Counted from the stretch's first letter, positions 45,872 to 57,900 are shown. The stretch: DNA of 64,000 nt from Russula earlei (GCA_025769875.1 JAGFNK010000273.1:1-64000), one strand, 5' to 3'. Made by a program: numbers and translations. Notes: generated by a model not told the origin, from the letters alone.

Positions 45872-48288
45872 TCACACGGTATATCTGAACCCGCTCCACC
45901 TGTCGCCTTTCTCCCTGCGCGCGTCGGCCACGCTGCCGTATCGACCGTTATCGGGGTCGGCGTTCTTGTTCTCGACGTCGTCGATCACCTCGTCTAGTTC
46001 GCCGCGGTCGCGCGCTTTGTTCTCGCGTCTCAGAGGACGGTATAGGACGAGCGAGCTCAGCCAGCAGACGGCGATGTACGCGAGCACGGTGCCGTGGCCG
46101 AGCCTGTACCTAGGTCTGTCACGTTCGCGATACTGCGCCGTGCGGGCAGGTCAACCGATTTGCGCCGGCATTCGTGAACGGGAAGGACGCACGACGTTGG
46201 ATATTACGGCGCCATTCATATTGCCACTGGACCGGAGGTTCGTCTGCTCAAAAAAAATATGTATCGCGGACGGAGGGGGAGATGCTCACAACGCAATGGC
46301 CATCGCTAACGCGGTGGCGCGCTTATATGAACCTTCTACATTGCTCGAAATCCAAGCCCTACGATTCTGCTGTCAGAGGGCTTATATGATCCCAATGGAA
46401 GCTGGTCGCCTACATGTTGTTCGCTGCGCATGGTTACCAACATAAGAAGCTCATAGGGAGTGCATGAACCTCGAAAACTTACGAGGCGGCAAGGTAGACA
46501 GCAAAATATGACAGTGCGACACTGCGAGAAACGATCAGGATAACATACGCTAAGAAGGCCATTCCAAAGAATCCTCTGGGACGTTGGTGAGTGGGATATA
46601 TAATGGCCTTCGGCATCAGTGAGAGAGCTCAACGAACAGGTCATATATGCCCTGTGGCCAAACCGATCTCCCAAGAGGCGAACGACGCAGGTCACCAGCA
46701 CCCCAACGCATACACCGGCACCGACAGGAGATTAGCAGCCGTCGCACTAAGTCCTAACTGCGCCGGGGCGATGAGTGAAGCACGCTGATTGCGGCAAGAC
46801 CTTATTCACCTCGTTGATGATCGTCGGCGTGAACGAGGCGATGGGGAATGCAGCACCAGCGCTTTGGATCGACTAATAAGTGTAATGAGTCAACTTCCAA
46901 TAGAACGATGCCTACAATCCCATAAGTATTCCCACTGGGAATAAAATATCATCACGATGTAAAATCTGCTCTTGGGGGAGAACCCACTCGTTATATATGT
47001 TTTTCAGTCTGTGAAGCACTCCCACAAGTATTTCAGCTTAAACTTCTCCTCGTCAGTGCCAAGTTGCTGATCCTCATTTAGTTCGCGGACAATGTACACA
47101 CCTACCCATATATCTGTCAGCATGACTTTTCAAGCGGATGTATGTGTGGCTATGTACATACGTTCAGCCTCCGTCAGAAATTTGGCCGTCTCCGGGAAGT
47201 CTTGAAGAACCCAGGGGAGAGATGCAAGCCATGAGAATAGTCACAAGTCCTTCTATAATGAAGATCCATGCCCACCTAGGCCGTCCGCCAAGACCATCCA
47301 TGTTACGGATAGCCACGGCCAAGGAACCACCTCACCAACACCATTATTAGGAGCAGTGGACGAGTATTCTTTAGCCTAAATTCTGTACGCACTGAATGCG
47401 CCCCCCATTGTGGCAGCTGTGAAGAACAGTGCGATACGGGAACCAAGCTCCGAACTTTTGTACCAGCTAAACAGCGCATAGACGCCAAAGGATATTTGTT
47501 TGGCTAGTTCTACGAAGTCGCTGCACACAACTTACCATGATAAGTAAAATACGATGCCAGGGAACAATCCCGCCTCGGCCAGACCCAACAGACATCGAAG
47601 ACCTGTACTCCCGTCAATACGTTCTGGTATGGCTAAGCAGGTGAGGTCATACTGATCAGGTCACCGTAGTCACGGGCGAAGCCATGAAATGTCTCAAAAT
47701 TTGAAAATCTTATAAGGATCCGGGCAAGAAACAGAATTGGAGCAACAACCTACCGATACAATCCCCCACGCGAATACTATAAAGGAAAGCCATCGAGATG
47801 GTCGCAAATGTCTCAGGACAAGGTTACTCGGGACCTTTCGAATTCGTGTGTATGTTTATCACTTGGAGGGAAAAGACCCGTACCTCGAATAGAGCGAAGG
47901 GGAAAAAAAAGACGGTGAGTGCCAAGAGAAACTGTTCATCTGTCGTGTGCAGATCCTTCTCCATGTTATATAGCTATAAGAGAATGAAAGCACATGTATG
48001 AACGAAAGGACTGTGTGCGTGCTGAGACGTACACACGCGCGCATTACCTATACTACCTCTGTCGAGAAAGTTCATGAGGTAAAGCAGAGTCAACCATGGC
48101 ACCAGTCGGAAATCTATCTTGCGTTTCAACTTGCGGGGGTCGACGGCCGAAATATCGACGTCCGGACGATAGAGACAAAGCGGGGAGGGTGGCGAGTCTT
48201 CTAGCTCGACTTTGCCCTCCTCATAGCCCTCATCCTCTCTGCCGAGTTGACTACGCGCACCATTGTCGTTAGTTGAGGGTGGCGTCAT
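45872..48288 (-). pseudogene. Broken MFS transporter (anion:cation symporter / allantoate permease group)
   Basis: Pieces of a 12-helix major-facilitator protein run in order on the minus strand: DPRKLKRKIDFRLVPWLTLL and YLMNFLDRGSIGNA (first exon), LYNMEKDLHTTDEQFLLAL, VPSNLVLRHLRPSRWLSF, LRCLLGLAEAGLFPG, SRIALFFTAATMGGAFS, RNMDGLGGRPRWAWIFIIEG, LGLSATAANLLSVPVYALG, LLGDRFGHRAYM, and C-terminal GHGTVLAYIAVCWLSSLVLY. Family is the ACS/Dal5-TNA1 group importing small organic anions. Three lesions are seen: an extra C in CCCC near 47205, a TGA where WKTYI is expected (about 46994), and a missing G in a G run near 46695. A nonsense codon plus two indels favours a pseudogene; sequencing error could explain the two homopolymer indels but not easily the TGA. 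Confidence 0.75.
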
Positions 48289-49084
48289 GGCCGCTCGAGA
48301 AGAGTTGAAAAACTAGTTTCGTCGGCCTTTATACGGGCGCAAGTCCATCTGTATCAACTCTTTGGTCGCCAACAGAAAGAGCAAGCGGCTTGCAGGTAGC
48401 GTTCCATCTATCGTATCTTGAAGGGCGCGCTCACTTCTGTAATCGCCCACACGTCTGATTACGTAACATTGCGAGCCAGGCGTTCGGACGCCTCGATACT
48501 AGTCATCACGTAGCGTTCGGTGGTTCCGAGTTACGTTGTGAGGCGAAACGGAGCTGCTCCAACGATTTTTGTTCGAGTTGGGCATGAATGAACTCAATCT
48601 CAGTTGAGCTTGATTTGGTCCGATGCCTCACGTGTCGAAAAGTTTCCCAAATACACTCTACATACGAGCAATCTCTAAGCAATAACTACTGTCACGGTCA
48701 CCGCGTCAACACATGGCTACGGGTCGCATCGCTACCTAATTTAGTTGATCAACTCTCACGTTCGAACAATTGGTCTTTTCCTGTCTCTCATCGGAATACA
48801 GGTGAACCGGAGCATGGTTGTATTATAAGTGATTGGTTTTGCCAAACCCTCTATAGAGCGCATCACGGGCCACATGCGAGACCACACATGCATCCCAGCC
48901 AGAAGGCGCGGAGTATAGACAAGCTATTATTGGGTTGGATGAAAGGACCTGGAGGGGTGAAGGTAATTTCGAAGAAGCTGGATTGGAATTGGCTCGAATG
49001 ACTGCGTGATGTTCATCATACAACAACTCGCCGGTTTGTGATAAACAAACAAGGGCCGCAAGGGGGGCAAAACCGGATTGATCA
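48289..49084. other. Intergenic, no gene recognised
   Basis: Includes the upstream region of the MFS pseudogene. A 137-codon frame at 48588-49001 has no domain and is not called. Confidence 0.35.
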
Positions 49085-49647
49085 TCATGAGCTTGCCTTT
49101 GATGGCTCTTCTTTACCCAGTACTTTCCCCCGCGTCACAAAGTTGGCGAATCCCATTCGCGCGTCCATATCATCAATCGTCCTAAATTTCGCAGGAACAA
49201 GGCGACACATCAGCTGCTAAGTGCAAAGTGTGGATGCAACGTGTATGCGTGCACACCGTGTCTTCATTTCACTCGTCCATGTGATCTCTTTGAGAGGCGG
49301 TGCTTTCAGGCAAGCGCCGATGATTCCGAGGAACAGCGCGATGAGAGATTCGAAGACGATCTGGCGATTGAAAAAGTAAGTATACTTTACAGGATCGAGG
49401 AAAGAAATCATGCATACAGAAGCCGGAAGGGAACCCTCAGGTCTGCCCAGCGCCTTCATGTGGGAAACATCTGAACGGCGAGATCTGTAAGGCAGAAATC
49501 TCACATACCAAGGAGAGAGATACATACACTCATAGGTTGAGAAAGCAGCTGGAAAAGGGATAAGTAAGTGCGCGAGTTGAGAGGAGAATAGTACTTACAG
49601 TGAAAGAGAGCCACTAGGGCAATTGTTAAGAGAGCTTGGCCCAACAT
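49085..49647 (-). CDS. EMC5: EMC5 / MMGT1, ER membrane complex subunit 5
   Basis: Small two-helix subunit of the ER membrane protein complex, which inserts tail-anchored and multi-pass proteins. Exons 49647..49599, 49548..49530, 49484..49418, 49360..49257, 49181..49085 give 111 residues in frame. Seen: first helix MLGQALLTIALVALFH, the signature KALGRPEGSLP, second helix VFESLIALFLGIIGACL, APPLKEITWTSEMKTR, and C-terminal TIDDMDARMGFANFVTRG. All match the EMC5 family in order and spacing. One exon is only 19 bases. The gene is head-to-head with VPS5, with 109 bp between start codons. Confidence 0.92.
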
Positions 49648-49756
49648 GGTTGGTTGTTGGCAAGAAGGAAAGAATAAAGCAAGGACCCACGTGACCAAGC
49701 CATTTGGCTTGTTCCAAGACTTTGGGGGGGTCAAACACTGCTGCCACTGGCACATC
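49648..49756. promoter_or_regulatory. Shared promoter region, EMC5 / VPS5
   Basis: 109 bp between divergent ATG codons; must contain both initiation regions. No clear TATA box. Confidence 0.55.
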
Positions 49757-52189
49757 ATGTCTGGTTTTGACGACCTCCTGCAACAATCCTCTCGCGCTCT
49801 GGAGGAAAACCCATTCGAAGATCCCTTCGCACGGCCCCGCTCTGGCTCCCCTGATCCCTTGGTCAAATTATACCCACCAGTCTGCTATCGCGCGGCCTCT
49901 CCTACATTCGAATATGGCACCTCTGGATTCGGCGGCATGTTCAACACAACGCAACCCATACAAGCACATGACAACACTCTTGGCCCCTCTGCGACTGAAT
50001 CGCATGTGTATATTGCGTCGGCAGTTCCATCTGATCCACTAGATTCGGCAAACTTGCCCATGGATGATGAACCAGAATTGACCATAAAGCCATTGACGTC
50101 TCCTCGGCATTCTGGTACCAGAGAAGGTGTAGTAACGGGTCCACTCCCACCCCCGTCCCCTTCCCTGCTGGAGGCCGTTTCCAGTGAACCGGCTGTTGAA
50201 CCAGATCCGCCCCGAACCGCTTCCCCAGCTCGTCCCTCAATTACATCACCACCCGCAAGCTCTCCGGCTGTGGACCCTTCCTCCCCAGTCACCCCTTCAT
50301 TCATGGTCCCAGAAGAACCTGTAGAGGATACAGGTCCGCCATCCCCGCCAGCTCCATCTTCCGCGCGATTGCCCCAACGTCAGGAAACTCTGCATCCATC
50401 TACTCATCTTACCTTCGATTCCTCATCGCTAACAATCAGCGATCCACATCGCATCACTTCTACCCCTCTTGATCAACCTCCAGTTACGGCGTTTTCCAGC
50501 CTTGCTTTGGGCGGGGAGAGCTTCAACGTGTGGGATGGGGCGCAAAGTGTGTTTGTCAACAATACTTCAATCCCTACTGTTGCGCAAGAGGAAGATGACG
50601 ATGACGACGACAAACCCCTTCGTCCACTACCAGTGAGCATATCTTTCCCATTATTCAGCCGATGCCACTCACAGGTGTTGCCGCCTCAGACGGCCCCCCA
50701 GAAAAGAAGGAAACCGGGTTACAACCCGTATTTACGATTACTGTCGAGGATCCACAGAAGGTTGGGGACCCTATTCGTGCGTTCACAATGTACACAGTTC
50801 ACACCAAGGTGTGTTCTATCCGAATTTGGCTCCGTATCGGCTGCACTGAGCTTGTCTTGTCTTACAGACCACTTCTCCGACCTTTTCTAAGCCTTCCTTT
50901 TCAGTTCTTCGCGGCTATTCGGACTTTCTATGGCTGTACGAGACTCTTTCGATCAATAACCCAGGGGTGATTGTCCCACCTGTTCCTGAGAAGAGTCCCT
51001 TTGGGCGTTTCGATGACCAGTTCGACAACAGCGACGGTTCGCACTTGAGAACTGCATAAATAAAATCGCGAATCATCCGGTACTTTGCAAGGACGCAGAT
51101 CTGAAGTTCTTTTTAGAAAGTGACACTTTCTCATTAGATGTACGCGTTGTTCGCGCCCATTGCCAAGGACGTTGACCTTAGTTCTGGTTGATCAAACACC
51201 GTAAAGCAGAATTAGCGAGTGAACGCGGAGGCTTGATGGCGTCCATTGGTCAATCCATCACAGGCCCTCGCTTTGTCGAGACGGACGAGGTACTCCACCC
51301 ATCGACCATCGATGCTTCCTGCTGATATTGTCGCAGTGGTTTGACAGGCAAAGAGCCTATCTTGAAGTTCTCGAGTCCCAACTTCGTGGCCTTGTCAAAG
51401 CCATCGAGGTGGTCACGAGGCACCGTAGTGGTTCGTCTTCCCCGGGCATCACCGACGTGACAGATATTCACCCTGTGGATAGAACTCGCGAGCGCGGTAG
51501 GGCGAATTCGCGCAGACCGTTAGTGATCTTGCCGCTTCGGATCCTGGCAAATCCATTTCGCATTCACTCGAGGAACTCGCCGAGCTCGAACGTAAAGCAC
51601 AACAGATAGAGTCTGCTCAGATGTGCGCAGATCAAGCGACCCTTCTGAGCACCGCCGACGAGTATGCCCGCCTCGTCAATTTCGTTCGAGTGAGTGCTAT
51701 GATCAGTTTATACGAGGCTCACGGACGCTAACTTGTCTTGTCACAGATGGCATTCAGTTCACGTGTTCGAGTGTACCATGCATGGCAGCATGCAGATGCA
51801 GAGCTCCGTCAGCTCAAGAATGCGCATGAGCGCAACCGGGTCCAAGGCAAGATCGTGACTGATCGTCTCGGGCAATCATATTCTCAAATTGGCGAGGTGT
51901 GCCTTTTCCTCCATGATTGTTTCTCTTACAGGTACCAATGTTGAAACAGGCGGAGCGACGGGTGCTAGAGGCGAAGCACGGATTTGAGCATGTGTCGCGG
52001 CTAGTGAAGAGCGAGGTGGCACGGTTTGAGCAGGAGCGCATCGAGGATTTCAAAAAGGGCCTCGAGAGTCTCCTCGACGGCATGATCACCAGGCAAAAGG
52101 AGACGATCCAGGCGCGGGAAGCTTTCCAACAGCTGTTACTCAAGAAGATTCCCGGGTCCAAAGGAGCCACACTTACGTCTGCAGTATAA
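49757..52189 (+). CDS. VPS5: VPS5, retromer sorting nexin (PX-BAR)
   Basis: Membrane-bending subunit of retromer, which recycles cargo from endosomes to the Golgi. Start MSGFDDLLQQ. A 280-residue Pro/Ser-rich N-terminus (exon 49757..50621) is followed by the PX domain: FTITVEDPQKVGDPIRAF, RGYSDFLWLYETL, VIVPPVPEKSPFGRFDDQF, LESDTFSLD. The BAR part then reads KAELASERGGLMASIGQ, WFDRQRAYLEVLESQLRGL, LEELAELERKAQQIESAQ, and ends LESLLDGMITRQKETIQARE...SAV. Other exons include 50675..50808, 50868..51139, about 51348..51420, 51751..51895 and 51932..52189. Two frame breaks are needed: a missing base near 51017-51027 inside PX and an extra base near 51496-51506 in BAR. The gene is otherwise complete, so assembly error is likely; decay is possible. 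Confidence 0.88.
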
Positions 52190-52738
52190 TGGCATGTAGT
52201 TTCTCCCCAATTGGATGTTCCGGCGCGAAAGATTGCCCACGCCCACATTTCTATTTCAGTGTGAACGGAACACCTCAGTCCATCCTGATGCCATGTAGTG
52301 CCATAAAAACCCTAGCGAAAAAAAGGGAAGTTTTGGTGAAGAGAACGAAGGTCATTGAGTATCTTGGAGTGAGCCTGACAATCCTGGTTTCTGCTGACGC
52401 GGACTGGCACATATCATTCCGCCTTTAACAGAACCGATCTGGACATTGGGTTATATTTTATCTCTTTGCAATGATCATGAAAGTCGAGTTGGCTTCCAAG
52501 TGTGGGAATGTCCATCGACTCTTTTGGCGATACCTCTATCCCAGGTCAAGCTATTGCGCCTTGCGCCTAGGGTAGAGTTTGCGCCTGTCGGACTGGTGGC
52601 AAATTAACCCTTTTCCAGAACCATCAAGGCACATTCAGTACTCTTGAATTGACCTCCATTAACCGCTCTTATTATCGTATGCCATCTCTCCTCTGAGATG
52701 GGCACTTAAACTGAAAGTTCATAACCCTCTAGTCCCCC
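52190..52738. other. Intergenic, nothing recognised
   Basis: 3' flank of VPS5 and promoter region of the next gene. Confidence 0.4.
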
Positions 52739-53993
52739 ATGGCACACTACGAAATCTTCCGCGAACAGCTTGCGATGAAGTATCCTGCGTACGGACACGC
52801 ATTATGGGTACCAAACCCAGAAGGGCCAGATAGCTGCGTGGAGGTGGGCGACGTAGGTTATATACGCGAAGGAAAATTCCATCGCCTCTTCAATGCTCTG
52901 CTTCCCGCGAATCATCCATCCCATCGCAAACTGGGTGCACCAAGGGATCACGAACCTCTTATTCCCAATCCGTCAGATCACATCAAAACTAGCACTCTCG
53001 AGGCTGGTCATTACTGTTCTCGCGGAGTCTGTGTGGCGGCTGCTGAATCAGACGTCCGTGCCTCGAAGTAGTCACAATTTCCGGTTTAGATGACTTGTCG
53101 TTGACATTCTCCCAGGCCAGAAGACTTTTCACAGGTCTCGTTTAAATGCAAAAGAAAACAACGTGGTGCAGCATTATTCCTTCCGACCCAGACCGAATGC
53201 CAGGACACTATAGCCCGGGGCGACTTTGGTCAGTGGATAATCAAACATTTCGGCGAATCGCTTCGCTTCGCTCGACGTCATGGACTGGGGATCGATCAGA
53301 CGGAGGATATCGTGCTGGTCACTGGTTGCCATCGCACGAGGTCTTGGGCTAATGTTGCTTTCTTGGAGAGCCAGGGAGAAGAGCCAGTGTCATTTGAGGT
53401 CAAAGTGGCTCATACAGAAGACGCTGATATCAACATCGATTGGCAAATTTCACCCGAGCAGATTCGAGGAGCAGCAGTGTTCAGCTGGGGCCCCAGTGGG
53501 AAGGTATGTTGCTGGGAATCAGCGAAAAGATAGAACTCCGATATGATTCCGTGCCTCTAGAATCCATCCGAGAACCAATGCGTATTTATCAGAGGATTCA
53601 GTGTCATTCGTACCCCCAGGAAATTACCGAAGCGCCGGGATCCTGTTCACACTGTATTAGAATATGTTGCGGAGGTGAGTGTCGAACGCCTACTTATTCC
53701 TCTAGTGCAGCATGCACCTTGTTCTAATATGGACTGCTCAGCGGGCACCTGATTGCGATATGGTCCTTGTCCATGATGACGACCTGGCACGAATCGATGA
53801 AATTTCTGATGGTATTGTGAGCAAACATATGAAAGTTGTGTCATTACTTGCCTATCCGCTGCCACAGGAACACCTCCAATCAGACGCAATGATGCGTGTC
53901 CTTCGAAAGTTGCAGCCGAAAATTGAAGAGGTTTCCTTCGGTGAGTACGTTTCAATATTATCCCTTTCTGGTTCTCACACCCCGCGCACGTAA
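52739..53993 (+). CDS. Lineage-specific basidiomycete protein, function unknown
   Basis: Exons 52739..53067, 53116..53503, 53561..53674, 53742..53816, 53868..53993 join in frame to 343 residues. N-terminus MAHYEIFREQLAMKYPAYGH, then VEVGDVGYIREGKFHRLFN, VSFKCKRKQ, FGQWIIKHFGESLRFARRHG, DIVLVTGCHRTRSWANVAF, ENQCVFIRGFSVIR and LVHDDDLARID. This belongs to a family I associate with multicopy genes of agaricomycetes without assigned function. No catalytic motif is certain. The last exon may instead splice onward, since the family's C-terminus varies. Promoters or partners cannot be inferred from the neighbours. Confidence 0.78.
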
Positions 53994-54328
53994 GAAAAAG
54001 ATGTGTCGTGTGCTGAGATAGCGATGTTCGCAGAAGAGCTCCAAGGATGGGGAAAGTGCTCCGTTACACGGAAGAAGCGCAGGGAACGCAAGGGAGATCT
54101 TCACTCGCCTGATGTGCAGCTTCCAAGAATTCTCGAATACGATCCTTTTTATGAGCCCCTATTCACGCATTTCCAGGTATGCTGCTATGTGATCCGTCAT
54201 ATCCAGCCTAACCGCTCATATTACTCAAATCAGCTTGATCCACTTGCTCAGGAACTTGAGGTCATTGTTTTCATTGCTGTTGGCGTGAATCTACTTACCG
54301 TTGAGCACCTCGATAGTCTTCCCCTCTG

Positions 54329-55127
54329 GTGGACCCTGACGCGATTCCATCTCACTTGTACTCGTATACGAACATTTACGGGTTTCCAGCCACCCCTGTC
54401 CTCGTCCCACCGCATCATCGCACTGACCTAACACCGGAGCCTGCGACTACCCGTCTAACCAGTCCCGTACAACCAGTGGTTCCATTCAGCGAGCATCCGC
54501 GGGGGCCCATGGTGCCACAGAAACGATACAAACCTCACACTTCCAGTGACCAACGGCGCTATGTTGATGAGGTCCATCTCGAGCATTCCATCTCGTTCTT
54601 CATGCAGAACCCCGACGAACTCGGTATCTCACTAAAGGACGCCATGCATGGTCGCTACGCACGTCTTGTAGCACGCGATGAACCTATGTTCATAGAGCGT
54701 GGGCCGTCTATCTCAGTTCGCATTAACGTAAGTCTCGCCACACAGCTTTGCTGAGTCACGTTCGTTCATGTATCGGGCCTGATGATGTGCAAACCAGTGG
54801 CCAGGCTTTCAACCTTGGAGTCGCCAAGTTCCTATTAAGGATTTCCGCAACCCTCCGAGGCCTATCACGCGTGCTAAACTCGCGAAGAACGTGGCCAAGT
54901 CCGTCTATCGCTTCATCACTGTAAGCATCATCTCTGGTCATCGCGATAGCTTGTCTCACAGTTCCCTTTAGGAACACAAAGTTCGTGATATGGAAGAGGA
55001 CGGAGACCCAGCCTGGCTTGTTGGACCAGGCAAGATTGACGTTTTCGACCTCGTGCTTATCAGACTCGATCATGTGTCCAAGGGCAGCTGGCAAGTGCAG
55101 CTTCAACTCAGCAAACCTCGCTCATGA
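54329..55127 (+). CDS. Second lineage-specific basidiomycete protein (3' part well defined)
   Basis: Three exons are clear: 54329..54729, 54798..54919, 54973..55127 (approximate edges). They encode a Pro-rich part (SEHPRGPMVPQKRYKP), then RRYVDEVHLEHSISFFMQ, LGISLKDAMHGRYARLV, WPGFQPWSRQVPIKDFRNP, KLAKNVAKSVYRFI and a C-terminal LVLIRLDHVSKGSWQVQLQL. This resembles another agaricomycete-specific family without known function. Upstream coding-like sequence (54090-54178, YDPFYEPLFTHFQ) may be its 5' exons, but the joins are not clear, so the start is not fixed. Confidence 0.65.
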
Positions 55128-55376
55128 GAAAGTCACCGTGACCATGTTTGACCTTCTCTCTAGCTTATTGAACTCGATGCACCGATACAAACAAGTTTCT
55201 TCCTTGTCCCCCCATTGTAGAGTTTGATAGCCTTGGGGAAGTAGAATTTATTGAGCAAGTCTTGTGTGATTGAGCATGCAGCATAAATGCACTTGCACGT
55301 ATGTGCGTGAGAATGTCTAGATAAGATAGCCGAGGTGAAATCTCAGTGACATGCGCGATGTAAGCAATGACTATTA

Positions 55377-55930
55377 GGCCCCTTTTACCAACCAAGAATT
55401 CTTGAATCTTGAACTTGAACTTGGATTTCAAGATTTTCCGGGAGTGACAGGAATGACAGGTGTGATGTAAGTGACATAATAAACTAATATGAGTCCATTT
55501 CAAATATGAGTTATTTTCCGGTGTGATTTGCTGGGTTTACATGTGATATGTAAAATATTTTTTCTAACCCTTCCTTCCACTCCTTCCAAGTGGGGTATTG
55601 CAAGCATGTCATTAAGGCAGAATATGTGTCACCAATGTGTGGGTGCACATCTTTGTGCAAATTTTGTATGTGCAACTCTGGTGAAAATGGGGCTGCAAGC
55701 ACCCAGATGTTGAGCTTGAGTTGGACTGCTTGACACCAAGTTTGACGCTGACACATCATGTTTAACCCCATATATGTGAATATGCAAATGACAACAAAAA
55801 CAAATGCATATTAATTTATTATATACATCATATCACTTACATCACTCCTGTCACTCCTGTCACTCCCGGAAAATCCTGAAATCCAAGTTCAAGTTCAAGA
55901 TTCAAGAATTCTCGGTTGGTAAAAGGGGCC
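55377..55930. mobile_element. MITE family 2, copy 2 (554 bp)
   Basis: Ends GGCCCCTTTTACCAACCAAG and its complement, TA on both sides, long inverted ends of about 90 bp. Closely similar to 30844-31387. A minus-strand frame (55511-55771) is open in both copies. CpG-poor, with a sharp composition change at its left edge. Confidence 0.9.
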
Positions 55931-56278
55931 TAATGTATTACATAGATAAGATAGCTGAGGTGTAATCTATCTAGGTACTAGAGTGATGTAAATGTATGTT
56001 TTTGTTATGTGTTTCATGTGCTCACATATATTTTGTACCCATGATGAATATGTATGTTCCATGTGTTATGATCTCATACAACGTCATACATAAAATCATA
56101 AAAAACTACTTACAGTATGTGCTTCAGTATATGATTACCAAGCCTGTAGCATACTTGTGATTTAACTATGGCCCTCGTGTGGGCCTGCAAATTCAAGTGA
56201 TTTCAACCATTCCATTACCCATACCTGGACATCTCTCACCATAGAGTCCACAGCACATGTAAGATAATGAATCACATA

Positions 56279-56916
56279 CTATCACCTATGGGGAACTCAC
56301 CATTCCACGACCATCTCGCCAGTCACAAATGTCATGAAAGTAATGGACCTGTAACACATGCCAAATTAAAGTCCGCCTGGGATGAAACATTCCCATGTAT
56401 TTACAAAGGCAATTTGATTAGGTGAAGACTAGGGAAAATAGTTGTAATGGAGTAGCATTATCGAGTGAAACCCAGGACTTGGCTATGTATGGAACACGGT
56501 GCTCACATCATGGGCCAGTGCCACACGAGTAAAAGTAAAAGGTTGATATATATCATTGTTATAGCTGCCTGTAGCCGCTGCTCATATGTATGGTCTTGTG
56601 CTGGCTGATTGGACCACCTGTAACATGGCATTAAGAGGATAAAACAGCAGTGACCCAGACTCCTCCAACGGTGATCACCCAGCTGGAATCAAACTCCGCA
56701 CTCCGCCATGACAGAAAGCGTGATGCAGGCGTGACCCCCAGCCAAAATACTACTTGAAAACCACTCAATGGACCTCCATTTTTTCTTTGCTAGAATGACA
56801 TTAATGGCACTCAATAGTATAACTACAAAGTTTTAAATGGGGTTGTTTGAGCAGATACAGGGAAAAATGAAATTGGTGAGATGGTTGTGGAATGGCGAGT
56901 TCCCCATAGGTGATAG
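56279..56916. mobile_element. MITE family 1, copy D (638 bp)
   Basis: TA-flanked; ends CTATCACCTATGGGGAACTC and mirror image. The interior is collinear with copy A but lacks the 77-bp palindrome. Confidence 0.9.
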
Positions 56917-56936
56917 TACCTCAGTGACACACACAC

Positions 56937-57900
56937 TGTCCTGAACCATTTCCTGGAGAGGGCCCTTGAAGGACCCTTCCCTATTAGAGGAAACCTTGGC
57001 TCTATGGTGCCACCCTGTTCACATGGCCAAAAGGGGTGAGTAGAGGTGTCCACAATATCACACATGCATTGTGGCATGATTGATTCTAGGCACAATTGGC
57101 ATACAACAAGCCCTACTTGATGACAACCTATCTAACAGTAAAGGACAATACTAGAAACCCTCTAAAGACCTTTTCAGATGACCCCAAGGTCCTTATATTG
57201 GATGCTGATGAAGATACTATGGACCTTAGAACATGTTATTAGACTAACTCTAATAACCTTAGAATGAACTATAAGACAAGACTAGGGACCTTAATACTGA
57301 TATTAGGGTTGACTCTGAAGACCCTAATAGAACCTTATAAAGGGTCTTATAAGGAACACCTCCTCACCATCAAATACTCCAAGTCTCAGGAAAACTGGCC
57401 CTAAACTAACTGACAGCAAATGAATCAGATGCTTTGCACATGCACTAGGCAGTGAACACATGGACACTAGAGGCCCTTACTCATTGTCTAGGGCCTCCTT
57501 AATCAGCAGCTTACTGAGCATGACTGAGCATGCTCACTAAGCATTCCCCAATGTCTTACTCATCTCTCATTGTGCTTGATAACAAGGTTATGACTTGTTC
57601 TCTATTTAGCAGTCCCCTTGTAGTATATAAGGACTCAATAAAGTAGCAGACAGTCTTCAGACTGTCCATTTGATTTGTGGCACTCTATTACTGAGGGTAC
57701 TCCTTTGTGACTGCCCTGTCTAGTACATCCTGGCCCTCTCCTTCTGTGATCACCTCTCACAGCCAGTACCAGTGCCTCTCTGGTACTTGCTACTTGTTTG
57801 GACCATGCTCTTTGCCAATTTTGTTCTTGAACTCAGTTGACTTGTCTCTGAGCTCCTCTCTCACTCTTGAACTGGATTGTTCAACAAGTGAGTCCTGACA
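56937..57900 (+). mobile_element. Solo LTR (964 bp) with CACAC target duplication
   Basis: Begins TGTCCTGAACC, ends GAGTCCTGACA, flanked by CACAC at 56932-56936 and 57901-57905. Same family as 61195-62152. Contains TATATAAG and AATAAAG near 57626-57642. Confidence 0.88.

Noticed and set aside
48588..49001. 137-codon plus-strand gene
   Set aside because: No domain, no splice partners, ordinary intergenic composition.
258..51506. Programmed +1 frameshifting as a shared mechanism
   Set aside because: At first all shifts looked like +1, but VPS5 and the MFS remnant need -1 changes too, with no shared slippery motif.
55511..55771. Annotated protein-coding gene in MITE family 2
   Set aside because: Open in both copies but the copies are too similar to show selection; kept only as a finding.
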